64,000 bases of DNA, taken from assembly GCF_947632445.1 (NCBI RefSeq), contig NZ_CANRPM010000009.1:1-64000 (forward strand), given 5' to 3'. The notes under the pieces were generated by a model. It was not told the DNA's origin and did no database searches. It was given only the letters and a program-made list of their open reading frames with translations. Each line of letters starts with the position of its first letter. The first letter of the stretch is position 1. Both the position numbers and the translations under genes were made by a program. Of this stretch, positions 51,251 to 60,577 are shown piece by piece. Origin of the DNA: an uncultured Bacteroides sp. (GTDB lineage: Bacteria > Bacteroidota > Bacteroidia > Bacteroidales > Bacteroidaceae).

Positions 51251-52318
51251 ATGGAACTCGAATTAGAGAAAATTACGCTTCCGGGTGTGGACGAAAAGCG
51301 TCCTCTGGTGATTGCAGGCCCTTGCAGCGCCGAAACTGAAGAACAAGTGATGGAAACCGCACGCCAACTGGCCGGCCGAGGCATCAAGATATTCCGTGCC
51401 GGCATCTGGAAACCCCGCACCAAGCCCGGAGGTTTCGAAGGCGTGGGTGTGGACGGGCTGCCCTGGCTCAAGGAAGTGAAGCAGGAAACGGGTATGTACA
51501 TAGCTACCGAAGTAGCTACGGCCAAGCATGTATTCGAGGCCCTGAAGGCCGGTGTCGACATCCTGTGGATCGGTGCCCGCACGGCTGCCAACCCCTTTGC
51601 CATGCAGGAAATAGCCGACTCGCTGCGCGGCGTGGACATTCCCGTGCTGGTAAAGAACCCCGTAAACCCCGACCTCGAACTGTGGATAGGAGCCCTCGAA
51701 CGCATCAACCAAGCCGGACTGAAGCGACTGGCAGCCATCCACCGCGGTTTCTCGGCCTACGACAAGCGCATCTACCGCAACCTGCCGCAGTGGCACATCC
51801 CCATCGAGCTGCGCCGCCGCATCCCCGACCTGCCTATCCTGTGCGATCCGAGTCACATCGGCGGTAAGCGTGAGTTGATAGCTCCGCTGTGTCAGCAAGC
51901 TATGGATTTGGGCTTCGACGGTCTCATTGTGGAAAGCCATTGTAACCCCGACTGCGCCTGGAGCGACGCTGCCCAGCAGGTGACACCGGACATTCTGGAC
52001 TACATCCTGAACCTGCTCGTCATCCGCGAAACGAACCAAAGCACCGAGAACCTGAACGAACTGCGCAAGCAAATCGACGAATGCGACAACGACCTGATCC
52101 AGGTACTGGCCAAGCGAATGCGTGTGGCACGCGAAATCGGTACCTATAAGAAAGAGCACGGCATGACCATCCTCCAGACAGGCCGTTACAACGAAATTCT
52201 GGAGAAACGCGGTTCACAGGGCGCCTCGTGCGGTATGGATGCCGACTTTATTAAGAAAGTGTTCGATGCCATACACGAAGAGAGTATAAGGCAGCAGATG
52301 GAAATAATCAATAAGTAA
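51251..52318 (+). CDS. Bifunctional DAHP synthase / chorismate mutase
   Basis: 355 residues from the ATG at 51251. The N-terminal type I DAHP synthase barrel (about 1-265) has VIAGPCSAE, GIWKPRTKPGGFEG and the metal-binding CDPSHIGGKR. The C-terminal 85 residues are an AroQ chorismate mutase (LNELRKQIDECDNDLIQVLA, RMRVAREIG). The pair condenses erythrose-4-phosphate with PEP and later turns chorismate into prephenate, the substrate of pheA and tyrA on either side. Fusion of the two in this order (synthase first) is typical of Bacteroidetes. The linker may let the mutase feedback-control the synthase. Confidence 0.93.
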   Translation: MELELEKITLPGVDEKRPLVIAGPCSAETEEQVMETARQLAGRGIKIFRAGIWKPRTKPGGFEGVGVDGLPWLKEVKQETGMYIATEVATAKHVFEALKAGVDILWIGARTAANPFAMQEIADSLRGVDIPVLVKNPVNPDLELWIGALERINQAGLKRLAAIHRGFSAYDKRIYRNLPQWHIPIELRRRIPDLPILCDPSHIGGKRELIAPLCQQAMDLGFDGLIVESHCNPDCAWSDAAQQVTPDILDYILNLLVIRETNQSTENLNELRKQIDECDNDLIQVLAKRMRVAREIGTYKKEHGMTILQTGRYNEILEKRGSQGASCGMDADFIKKVFDAIHEESIRQQMEIINK

Positions 52319-52321
52319 TCT

Positions 52322-53095
52322 ATGAGAATTCTGATCCTCGGAGCTGGAAAGATGGGCTCCTTCTTCAACGACGTACTGAGTTTCCAGCACGAAACGGCTG
52401 TGTTCGACGTCAATCCGCACCAGCTGCGCTTCGTCTACAACACCTACCGTTTCACCACGCCGGACGAAATAAAGGAATTTGAACCCGAACTGGTGATTAA
52501 CGCCGCTACGGTGAAATACACCCTTGACGCCTTCCGCCAGGTGCTGCCTGTGCTGCCCAAGGACTGCATCCTGAGCGACATTGCCTCCGTGAAGACCGGC
52601 CTGAAGGCTTTCTACAAGGAAAGCGGCTTCCGCTACGTGTCCACGCATCCCATGTTTGGTCCCACGTTTGCCAGCCTCAGCAACCTGAGCACGGAGAATG
52701 CCATTATTATCACTGAAGGCGACCACCTGGGCCGTATCTTCTTCAAAGATCTCTATCAGACGCTGAAGCTGAACATCTTTGAATACACCTTCGACGAGCA
52801 CGACGAGACAGTGGCCTACTCCTTGTCCATTCCTTTCGTGTCGACTTTTGTCTTCGCTGCCGTGATGAAACATCAGGACGCGCCGGGCACTACCTTCAAG
52901 AAGCACATGGCCATTGCCCGCGGCCTGCTGAACGAAGACGATTACCTGTTGCAGGAAATCCTCTTCAACCCCCGCACACCCGCCCAAGTGGCCAACATCC
53001 GCACGGAGCTGAAGAGCCTGCTCGACATCATCGAACGGAAGGATGCCGACGGCATGAGGCAATACCTGACAAAGATTCGGGAGAAAATCAAATGA
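52322..53095 (+). CDS. tyrA: Prephenate dehydrogenase
   Basis: 257 residues. The N-terminal Rossmann motif is ILILGAGKMGSFFNDVLSF; ATVKYTLDAFRQVLP and SDIASVKTGL and STHPMFGPTFASLSN carry the substrate and hydride-transfer residues of the TyrA family. It turns prephenate into 4-hydroxyphenylpyruvate with NAD+. There is no fused mutase or ACT domain, so the enzyme is short. It starts 3 bases after the DAHP synthase stop and closes the operon. The stretch 53096-53531 that follows holds no gene that I can support. Confidence 0.92.
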   Translation: MRILILGAGKMGSFFNDVLSFQHETAVFDVNPHQLRFVYNTYRFTTPDEIKEFEPELVINAATVKYTLDAFRQVLPVLPKDCILSDIASVKTGLKAFYKESGFRYVSTHPMFGPTFASLSNLSTENAIIITEGDHLGRIFFKDLYQTLKLNIFEYTFDEHDETVAYSLSIPFVSTFVFAAVMKHQDAPGTTFKKHMAIARGLLNEDDYLLQEILFNPRTPAQVANIRTELKSLLDIIERKDADGMRQYLTKIREKIK

Positions 53096-53514
53096 CATAA
53101 ATCCCGTTCTTGCAATCCGTCGAATAGGATGTGAAAGTCTTTTCCGGTTGCTGCCTGAAGAAACATGAGATGATGGGCACCTCTTCAGGCTGCGTACTCA
53201 AGGCAGAAGGACAGCCCACACTCTACATTATGGGCAATTGTGTCTGGAACGGAGCACTCAAACGAATGTAAAGTGACGCTTTATGCACCCGAAGTGATAC
53301 ATTTCCGCCGTCAAAACGGATGCTTTCGTCCTGAAGTTCCGATTGGATGCTCCTTTCCCGCTTCGCGTCCGTTGCATCAACCCGACTTTGAGTCCGAAAG
53401 AAACAAATCTCAGCTATGAGGAAAATCAAAATGTCGACGGTCGACAAAAAGATATTTCCACTTTTTCTCCGTCAATACTGCCTGCCGGACGATACATTAT
53501 CCGAAAATAACCCG

Positions 53515-53522
53515 TACCTTTG
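53515..53522 (+). promoter_or_regulatory. -7 promoter element of dnaG
   Basis: TACCTTTG matches TAnnTTTG and lies 9 bases before the ATG at 53532, so the transcript would be nearly leaderless. Confidence 0.6.
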
Positions 53523-53531
53523 TCCACCGAA

Positions 53532-55640
53532 ATGATAGACCAAGCCACCATAGATCGGATACTGGACGCGGCGCAGATTTACGACGTTGTGTCGGACTTC
53601 GTGACCCTGCGCAAGCGCGGTGTCAACTACGTGGGCCTCTGTCCTTTTCACGACGACAAGACGCCCTCGTTCTACGTCTCGCCCGCCAAGGGCCTTTGTA
53701 AGTGTTTCGCCTGCGGCAAAGGGGGGAATGCCGTCCATTTCATCATGGAGCACGAACAGCTTAGTTACCCGGACGCCCTGCGTTTCCTGGCCAAGAAATA
53801 CGGAATCGAAATCAAAGAACGCGAGCTGACGGGCGAAGAGAAGGCTGCACAGAGCGAGCGCGAGAGTCTGTTCGTGGTCAACCAATGGGCCAACGACTAC
53901 TTCCGCCGCACCTTGCGGCAGACCGAAGAGGGGCGTAACATCGGCATGGCTTATTTCCGCAACCGGGGCTTCCGCGACGACATCATCGAGAAGTTTCAGC
54001 TGGGCTACTGCACCGAAAGCCACGACGCCATGTCCAAGGAAGCCATTAGCAAAGGATACAAGGAGGAATATCTGGTGAAAACCGGCCTTTGCTACGAGAC
54101 AGACGACCATCGCCTGCGCGACCGTTTCTGGGGACGCGTCATCTTCCCCGTCCATACGCTGAGCGGCAAGGTGGTCGCTTTCGGTGGACGCGTGCTGGCT
54201 GCTGCCACCAAAGGCGTGAAAGTGAAGTACGTCAACTCACCCGAATCGGAAATCTATCACAAGAGTAACGAACTCTACGGCATGTATCAGGCCAAACAGA
54301 CCATCATCAAGCAGGATCGCTGCTACCTGGTGGAAGGTTACACAGATGTCATTTCCATGCACCAAAGCGGGGTGGAGAATGTAGTGGCCTCATCGGGTAC
54401 GGCGCTCACCACGCAGCAAATCAGGTTGATACGCCGTTTTACCAACAACCTGACAGTGCTCTACGACGGCGATGCCGCCGGCATCAAGGCCTCTTTGCGC
54501 GGCATCGACATGCTGCTCGAAGAGGGGATGAACATCAAAGTATGTCTCCTGCCCGACGGCGACGACCCCGATTCCTATGCCCGCAAGCACAACTCCACAG
54601 AGTTTCAAGCCTTCATCAAGGAGCACGAAACGGACTTTATCCGCTTCAAGACCAATCTGTTGATGGAAGACGCGGGACAGGATCCCATCCGCCGGGCCGA
54701 ACTGATAGGCAACATTGTGCAGAGCATCTCCGTGATCCCCGAAGCCATCGTGCGCGACGTATATATAAAAGAATGTGCCCAGCTACTGCATGTCGAAGAC
54801 CGCCTGCTTGTTTCCGAAGTGGCCAAACGCCGCGAAAAGGAAGCCGAACGCAAGGCCGAACAGCGTGAACGCGAACGCCACCGCAACACGTCAGGCACAC
54901 AACCGACTGACAGCCCACAAGTGCAGGAGGATAATCTCGCTGCTCCCACAGCAGATAACCTACCCTCCGAAGCCCATCCAGCCACCCTCCACTCTGAAGA
55001 TCCTTCCACACCGACGCCGGTTACTGCGGAAACAAGGGACAACTACACATCCTTTATCCCTCAAGAGGACAAAGAAGGGCAGGAATTCTACCGTTACGAG
55101 CGGCTCATCCTGCAGATGGTCGTCCGCTATGGCGAGCGCGTTATGTACAACGTGGCTGACGAAGAGGGCAAGGAAATCCCCATAACAGTCATCGAGTTCG
55201 TGGTGGCCGACCTTCAGCGGGACGACCTGGCTTTCCACAATCCGCTCCATCGCCAGATGATGGCGGAGGCCGCCGCCCACCTGCATGACGAAGGTTTCCG
55301 GGCTGAACACTACTTCCTGACACATCCCGACTCCGTCATCAGCCGCCTGAGTACGGAACTCATCAGCGACCGTTATCAGCTGAGCAAGTACCACTACAAG
55401 AATCAGAAGATTGTAACCGACGAAGAACGGCTCTACGAGCTGGTACCGTTGCTTACCACTAACTTCAAGTATGCCATCGTGGGCGAGGAACTAAAACACA
55501 TGATGCGTGCCCTGCAGGATCCCAAAGTAGTGCAGGACGAGACACAATGCAACGCCATCATGCAACGCTACAGCGAGCTACGCGAAATACAAGGCATCAT
55601 GGCTAAGCGCTTGGGCGACCGTGTAGTGCTTAGTCTATAG
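53532..55640 (+). CDS. dnaG: DNA primase DnaG
   Basis: 702 residues from the ATG at 53532. The CHC2 zinc finger uses C37, H40, C58 and C61. The Toprim catalytic core has E268 (LVEGYTDVISMHQ) and D312-G-D314 (LYDGDAAGIKA). A long, Pro/Thr/Ser-rich low-complexity linker (about 455-505) separates it from the C-terminal helicase-interaction domain (about 515-700). It makes RNA primers for lagging-strand synthesis with the DnaB helicase. The protein is longer than the usual 580-650 residues because of the linker. It is a single gene between tyrA and the MATE gene. Confidence 0.95.
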   Translation: MIDQATIDRILDAAQIYDVVSDFVTLRKRGVNYVGLCPFHDDKTPSFYVSPAKGLCKCFACGKGGNAVHFIMEHEQLSYPDALRFLAKKYGIEIKERELTGEEKAAQSERESLFVVNQWANDYFRRTLRQTEEGRNIGMAYFRNRGFRDDIIEKFQLGYCTESHDAMSKEAISKGYKEEYLVKTGLCYETDDHRLRDRFWGRVIFPVHTLSGKVVAFGGRVLAAATKGVKVKYVNSPESEIYHKSNELYGMYQAKQTIIKQDRCYLVEGYTDVISMHQSGVENVVASSGTALTTQQIRLIRRFTNNLTVLYDGDAAGIKASLRGIDMLLEEGMNIKVCLLPDGDDPDSYARKHNSTEFQAFIKEHETDFIRFKTNLLMEDAGQDPIRRAELIGNIVQSISVIPEAIVRDVYIKECAQLLHVEDRLLVSEVAKRREKEAERKAEQRERERHRNTSGTQPTDSPQVQEDNLAAPTADNLPSEAHPATLHSEDPSTPTPVTAETRDNYTSFIPQEDKEGQEFYRYERLILQMVVRYGERVMYNVADEEGKEIPITVIEFVVADLQRDDLAFHNPLHRQMMAEAAAHLHDEGFRAEHYFLTHPDSVISRLSTELISDRYQLSKYHYKNQKIVTDEERLYELVPLLTTNFKYAIVGEELKHMMRALQDPKVVQDETQCNAIMQRYSELREIQGIMAKRLGDRVVLSL

Positions 55641-55716
55641 TACTGTCAAACCATGATAAGTCAAGGAAATATTGGACAAATACCATTGATAAATTCTCTC
55701 CATTAGCATTTCTGCG

Positions 55717-55724
55717 TATCTTTG
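55717..55724 (+). promoter_or_regulatory. -7 promoter element of the MATE gene
   Basis: TATCTTTG matches TAnnTTTG, 8 bases before the ATG at 55733. Confidence 0.6.
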
Positions 55725-55732
55725 CAAGCGCA

Positions 55733-57046
55733 ATGAAAGAAACCGACAAGCAAATACTGAATATCGCCCTTCCGGCTATCGTATCGAATATTACAGTTCC
55801 CCTGCTGGGTTTGGTGGACGTTACCATTGTCGGCCATTTAGGCAATGCCGCTTATATCGGTGCTATCGCAGTGGGTGGAATGTTGTTCAACATCATCTAT
55901 TGGATTTTTGCGTTTTTACGTATGGGTACAAGCGGCATGACCGCCCAACTTTTTGGGAAACATTTAACGGGCGAAATGGCTCAAATGGTAGTCCGTTCCG
56001 TTGGCATCGGAATGATGGCCGCGTTCGCTCTTATCATTCTGCAGATCCCGATTAAAGAAGCAGCTTTTCTCTTCATCCATCCTACCGAAGAAATCAAGGG
56101 GCTGGCTACAACCTATTTTCACATCTGTATCTGGGGAGCTCCTGCTACCTTAGGTCTCTATGGACTCACCGGATGGTATATCGGGATGCAAAACTCACAT
56201 ATTCCGATGACTATCGCCATCACACAAAATGTGGTGAACATCATTGCCAGTCTTTGCTTGGTATATATAGGCGGGCTAAAGGTGGAAGGAATAGCACTTG
56301 GAACCTTAATAGCCCAATATGCAGGTTTTCTGATGGGGATAGGGCTATGGATACGGCATTATGGGGGTCTATGGAAGTTTTTCAGTAGGAAAGGACTATG
56401 GGAACAACAAGCCATGTGGCATTTCTTTCAAATAAATCGCGACATCTTCTTACGTACACTCTGCCTGGTGGCAGTCACCTTATTCTTTACTTCATCGGGA
56501 GCAGAACAAGGAGAAATTATACTGGCTGTCAACACCTTGCTAATGCAACTGTTCACACTTTATTCCTATATAATGGACGGATTTGCATACGCAGGCGAAG
56601 CCCTTATCGGCAAACACATCGGAGCTCAAAACTATCCGGCATACACTTGTACACGGAAACACTTGTTCGCCTGGGGAGGCATCATGGCTTTACTATTCAC
56701 TATCGCCTACGCCACAGGCGGCAATGCTTTCCTAACATTGCTAACTGATGAAACAGAAGTGATAGAAGCTTCCGGGAACTATTTAGGATGGGCTTTGATT
56801 ATCCCGATAGCCGGCATGGCCGCCTTTATTTGGGACGGGATCTACATCGGCGCTACCAACACAAGAGGAATGCTACAATCCATGGCAGTAGCAACCGGTT
56901 GCTTTTTCCTTCTGTATTATACCCTGCATCGCACATGGGGAAACCATGCCCTTTGGTTGGCCTTCCTGGCTTACTTGAGTGTACGGGGATTCATGCAAAC
57001 TTTCCTTAGCCGACAAATGACACACCAGGCATTCCCTTCTCACTAA
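55733..57046 (+). CDS. MATE family efflux transporter (DinF-like)
   Basis: 437 residues with twelve membrane helices. The start KQILNIALPAIVSNITVPLLG and LVDVTIVGHLG are the MATE first-helix signature; GALTGWYIGMQNSHIP-like sequence (LYGLTGWYIGMQNSHIPMTI) is the second-half motif. It exports cationic drugs or oxidative-stress products with Na+ or H+ in exchange. The DinF subgroup assignment rests on the N-terminus. It is convergent with the helicase gene, their stops separated by 2 bases, with no room for a separate terminator. Confidence 0.88.
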   Translation: MKETDKQILNIALPAIVSNITVPLLGLVDVTIVGHLGNAAYIGAIAVGGMLFNIIYWIFAFLRMGTSGMTAQLFGKHLTGEMAQMVVRSVGIGMMAAFALIILQIPIKEAAFLFIHPTEEIKGLATTYFHICIWGAPATLGLYGLTGWYIGMQNSHIPMTIAITQNVVNIIASLCLVYIGGLKVEGIALGTLIAQYAGFLMGIGLWIRHYGGLWKFFSRKGLWEQQAMWHFFQINRDIFLRTLCLVAVTLFFTSSGAEQGEIILAVNTLLMQLFTLYSYIMDGFAYAGEALIGKHIGAQNYPAYTCTRKHLFAWGGIMALLFTIAYATGGNAFLTLLTDETEVIEASGNYLGWALIIPIAGMAAFIWDGIYIGATNTRGMLQSMAVATGCFFLLYYTLHRTWGNHALWLAFLAYLSVRGFMQTFLSRQMTHQAFPSH

Positions 57047-57048
57047 GC

Positions 57049-58467
57049 CTACTCCACACGATCCGCCGGATAATTGACCAAATAAATCGTTCCCGTAGCT
57101 CGGGTAAAAGCTGTATAAAGCCAACGGAAATAGTCGGGTGTCAGGTAGTCATCCGCAATATATCCCTGATCCAAAAACACATTTTTCCATTGCCCACCCT
57201 GCGCTTTGTGACAAGTCACTGCATAAGCATATTTTACCTGTAAAGCATTATAATAAGGGTCAGCCTTCATTTTTTTCATCCGCTCCTTCTTCAGAGGTAC
57301 GTCAGCATAATCCTCAAGTACACTTTGAAAAAAACGTTCATTGTCCTCGCGTGACAAGGCCGGAGCATCGCTATGCAACGTATCAAGTAACAATCGGGTT
57401 TCCAATTCGGCATCCTGCCAATCGGGAAAAGACAACAAAACATCCGCAAAGCGAAAACCATACATGTCAGTCGTGCGTCTCACGCGACGCACGACCGCTG
57501 TCTCTCCATTGGCTATGAAATCCAAATCTTTTTCTTTCTCAGTCCAATAATAGTTATTCTTGGCTACCATCAAAAGATCGCCTCCTTCCAATTCATCCTC
57601 TCGCCACAGAATTTGCGACCGTATGCCCTGATTATAAATATTTGCCCGTTTGTTAGAACGGCAGATGACAATCGTTTCGTCTATGCCATCCTGATCATAG
57701 CAGGTCGACAAAGCATCAATCAATTCATTGCCAGAAAGTATTTTGACATCGGGAAAACAAGATACCCGCACAGGCGGTAATGCCTCCATGGCATCTTCCG
57801 CTATATGCTTACGCAGTCGGGTGGCATTCCACAAAATACCCGATTGTTGTTCCTGACGAACGACTTGTGTTAAATCAGCCTCAACGATCTCCAAACCATA
57901 ACTCCTCAGTGCCTCTGTAAACAAAGCAGGACTGAGTTCTTCGCCCACAGGAGGCAGCTGTGCCGTATCTCCCATCAACAACAGACGACACCCTTCCCCA
58001 GAATAGACAAACTGTACCAAATCATCAAGCAGACGTCCCGTACCAAACATCGTTCCTGAGAGTCCTTCATTGGATATCATTGAAGCCTCATCCACGATAT
58101 ATAAAGTATGCGTTGTCAGATTGTCATTCAAATCGAAAATTCCGCCTCCGCCTGAAAAAGTTCGTTGCCTGTATATCTTCTTATGAATTGTAAATGCCGG
58201 ATGTCCTGCATAAGCAGAAAAAACCTTGGCAGCCCGTCCGGTGGGTGCCAAAAGCACTACCTTCTGTTCAAGCTTATCCAACATCCTAACCAGTGCTCCG
58301 ATCAGAGAGGTTTTTCCCGTACCTGCGTAACCACGTAGCAGAAATGCAATATTCTTCTCTCTTAAACATAGAAACTGCGACAACATTTTTAGCGTATTTT
58401 CTTGCTCTGCAGTTGGCTGGTAAGGAAAATTTTCCTTAATTTGCCTTTCTAAATAGTTATTTATCAT
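57049..58467 (-). CDS. RecD-like ATP-dependent DNA helicase (AAA/UvrD-C type)
   Basis: 472 residues. The short N-terminus is followed by Walker A GYAGTGKTSLIGAL, Walker B/DEA box YIVDEASMIS, motif III GDTAQLPPVGE, and a UvrD-like C-terminal part ending with VTCHKAQGGQWKNVFLD and YTAFTRATGTIYLV. It belongs to the superfamily 1B RecD2-like helicases, moving 5' to 3'. The N-terminal extension of true RecD2 is missing, so it is a compact relative seen in Bacteroidetes. A role in repair or fork processing is inferred from the family. Confidence 0.88.
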   Translation of the reverse strand: MINNYLERQIKENFPYQPTAEQENTLKMLSQFLCLREKNIAFLLRGYAGTGKTSLIGALVRMLDKLEQKVVLLAPTGRAAKVFSAYAGHPAFTIHKKIYRQRTFSGGGGIFDLNDNLTTHTLYIVDEASMISNEGLSGTMFGTGRLLDDLVQFVYSGEGCRLLLMGDTAQLPPVGEELSPALFTEALRSYGLEIVEADLTQVVRQEQQSGILWNATRLRKHIAEDAMEALPPVRVSCFPDVKILSGNELIDALSTCYDQDGIDETIVICRSNKRANIYNQGIRSQILWREDELEGGDLLMVAKNNYYWTEKEKDLDFIANGETAVVRRVRRTTDMYGFRFADVLLSFPDWQDAELETRLLLDTLHSDAPALSREDNERFFQSVLEDYADVPLKKERMKKMKADPYYNALQVKYAYAVTCHKAQGGQWKNVFLDQGYIADDYLTPDYFRWLYTAFTRATGTIYLVNYPADRVE

Positions 58468-58519
58468 TTTCGTATGAGAAAAAAGTAACGGGAACTATCG
58501 TTATTAAATTTATTTCTCT

Positions 58520-58527
58520 TATTTTTG
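58520..58527 (+). promoter_or_regulatory. -7 promoter element
   Basis: TATTTTTG matches TAnnTTTG, 36 bases before the ATG at 58564; it may drive 58564, DUF3822 and rsmD together. Confidence 0.55.
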
Positions 58528-58563
58528 CGGTGCGAATATAGTAAACTAAAAAACATATTTATC

Positions 58564-59250
58564 ATGAAAACCGTATTTAACATCGTTTTAGGCTTGTGTG
58601 CCTTAGCATTGGTCTATATCTGCTATACCAGCATTATGGGGCCGATCAATTTCGAGAAAGCAGAGAAGAGCAGAGAGCAAGCAGTTATTGCCCGTCTGAT
58701 AGACATCCGCAAAGCTCAGACTGAATACCGCAACTTGAATAACTTGCAGTATACACCCAGCTTTGACACGCTGATTCACTTTGTGAAGACTGCCAAACTG
58801 CCTTTTATTTATAAAAAAGGAGAGTTGACAGATAAGCAAATGGAAGATGGTCTGACAGAGAAGAAGGCAATCAGCATCATTAACAAAGCTAAAAAGACCG
58901 GTAACTATGCTGAAGTAAAGAAATGGGGATTGGAAAACTTTGAGCGTGACACTTTGTGGACTGCCGTATTGGATACAATTTTCCCCAAAGGCTTTAATGC
59001 TGACTCTATGAGATATGTACCTTTCGGTAACGGCGCACAGTTTGAAATGGCTATCAAGAACGATACAGCCAAGTCGGGTGCTCCTTTCTGCCTGCTTGAA
59101 GTTAAGACTCCGTACACTGTTTACCTGAACGGTTTGGATCCCCAGGAAATCGCCAACAAGATTGACCTTCAGACTAAATTGGGTAAATACGCAGGTCTGA
59201 TGATTGGTAGCTTGGAAACTGCAAACAACAATGCAGGTAACTGGGAATAA
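58564..59250 (+). CDS. Membrane-anchored protein of unknown function
   Basis: 228 residues from the ATG at 58564. A single N-terminal membrane segment (about 3-22) is followed by a helix and a domain with a pseudopilin-like look: ARLIDIRKAQTEYRNLNNLQ then YTPSFDTLIHFVK. This resembles the start of type II/IV pilin-like proteins (one hydrophobic helix, then IRxAQxxYxxxxxxYTxxFDxL). There is no prepilin peptidase site visible. I do not recognise the family. It precedes DUF3822 and rsmD with small gaps, probably as one transcript; they give no clear function. Confidence 0.75.
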   Translation: MKTVFNIVLGLCALALVYICYTSIMGPINFEKAEKSREQAVIARLIDIRKAQTEYRNLNNLQYTPSFDTLIHFVKTAKLPFIYKKGELTDKQMEDGLTEKKAISIINKAKKTGNYAEVKKWGLENFERDTLWTAVLDTIFPKGFNADSMRYVPFGNGAQFEMAIKNDTAKSGAPFCLLEVKTPYTVYLNGLDPQEIANKIDLQTKLGKYAGLMIGSLETANNNAGNWE

Positions 59251-59265
59251 TTTTCCTGAATATAT

Positions 59266-60045
59266 ATGATAGAGCAACTTGATTTCGGTAAATCAAAGCA
59301 ATATACATTATCCATCCGTCTTAGTACGGATGGATTTTCTTTTTCTGTACTCAACCCATTGGAAGAGAACGGATATGCTGTTTATGAATATTCCGTTAAC
59401 GAAGGATCTTCCTTAACAGCGAACCTTAAACAAGTGTTCAAAGAAATGGAATGGCTAAACCTTCCCTATCGGCGTATCAATATTCTAATAGCCAATAACC
59501 GCTTTACTTTTATTCCTTTGGAATATTTTGAAGACGAACAGGCTGAAACCATTTTCTACCATAATTTCTCTACCCAAGAAAATGAGATAATACAATATAA
59601 CATTCTCCATAGAAATGATACAGTGGTCATATTCGGTATGGACAAAAGTGTTTATACTTTCTTGTGCGATCAATATCCCGAAGCGCATTTCTATTCCCAA
59701 GCCAGTATATTTATTGAATATTTCTCTTCTAAGAGCAGACTGGGGAACAACCAGAAAATGTATGTCAACCTGCGGAAAAAAGCGACCGACGTTTATTCTT
59801 TTGAGCGTAACCGGTTATTGTTAGCCAACTCTTTTTCATGCAAAGAAGCATCGGATCGCATCTACTATATACTTTACATCTGGAAACAGCTGAGATTTGA
59901 CCAGGAACGCGACGAGCTCCATCTGACTGGATTATTAGCCTCCAAGGAACCATTACTGAAGGAATTAAGAAAATACATACGGCAGGTTTTTATTACCAAT
60001 CCTGCCACTAACCTCGACCTACAAGCCATCACCCAATGCGAGTAA
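59266..60045 (+). CDS. DUF3822 family protein
   Basis: 259 residues. The start IEQLDFGKSKQYTLSIRLST and the pattern NRFTFIPLEYFEDEQAETIF fit DUF3822, a Bacteroidetes family with an actin-like (FtsA/PilM-like) ATPase-fold appearance. Its function is not known. It overlaps rsmD by 10 bases, and this order, with rsmD next, is common in Bacteroidales. It follows the membrane protein gene at 58564 by 15 bases. It has no signal peptide and should be cytoplasmic. Confidence 0.82.
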   Translation: MIEQLDFGKSKQYTLSIRLSTDGFSFSVLNPLEENGYAVYEYSVNEGSSLTANLKQVFKEMEWLNLPYRRINILIANNRFTFIPLEYFEDEQAETIFYHNFSTQENEIIQYNILHRNDTVVIFGMDKSVYTFLCDQYPEAHFYSQASIFIEYFSSKSRLGNNQKMYVNLRKKATDVYSFERNRLLLANSFSCKEASDRIYYILYIWKQLRFDQERDELHLTGLLASKEPLLKELRKYIRQVFITNPATNLDLQAITQCE

Positions 60046-60569
60046 TTAGCGGAATATACAAAAGACGCCGTTTCGACATCCCTCATTCTTTCAAGGCACG
60101 TCCCACGACAGATTTCGCCAAAGAAAATTTGTTTAATGTATTGTCAAACTATCTGGATTTTGAAGACAATATACATGCGCTCGATTTGTTCGCCGGCACC
60201 GGCAGCATTAGTCTGGAACTGGTATCACGCGGATGCGACCAAGTGATCAGTATTGAAAAAGACCGAGACCATCATGCCTTCATCTGTAAAGTTATGAATG
60301 AAGTCAAAACCGATAAATGTATTTCCATCAGAGGAGATGTCTTCAAGTATATTCAAAGTTGTCACAACCAGTTTGACTTCATATTTGCAGATCCTCCATA
60401 TGAACTGAAAGATCTGGAAACAATTCCCAGCCTGATATTCGAACATGAACTACTCAAAGAAGAGGGCCTTTTCGTGTTGGAACATGGAAAGAAAAACAAT
60501 TTCGAAACTCATCCCCACTTTATCGAACGCCGCGTCTATGGAAGCGTAAACTTCTCTTTTTTTCAATAA
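60036..60569 (+). CDS. rsmD: 16S rRNA (guanine966-N2)-methyltransferase RsmD
   Basis: 177 residues. It begins MRVISGIYKRRRF and RPTTDFAKENLFNVL, the RsmD N-terminus. The SAM pocket is LDLFAGTGSISLELVSRG and the catalytic motif is DPPY in FIFADPPYEL. It methylates G966 of 16S rRNA during small-subunit assembly. The start overlaps the DUF3822 gene (ATG within its last codons), so translation is coupled. No unusual residues were seen. Confidence 0.93.
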   Translation: MRVISGIYKRRRFDIPHSFKARPTTDFAKENLFNVLSNYLDFEDNIHALDLFAGTGSISLELVSRGCDQVISIEKDRDHHAFICKVMNEVKTDKCISIRGDVFKYIQSCHNQFDFIFADPPYELKDLETIPSLIFEHELLKEEGLFVLEHGKKNNFETHPHFIERRVYGSVNFSFFQ

Positions 60570-60577
60570 AATTGCAA

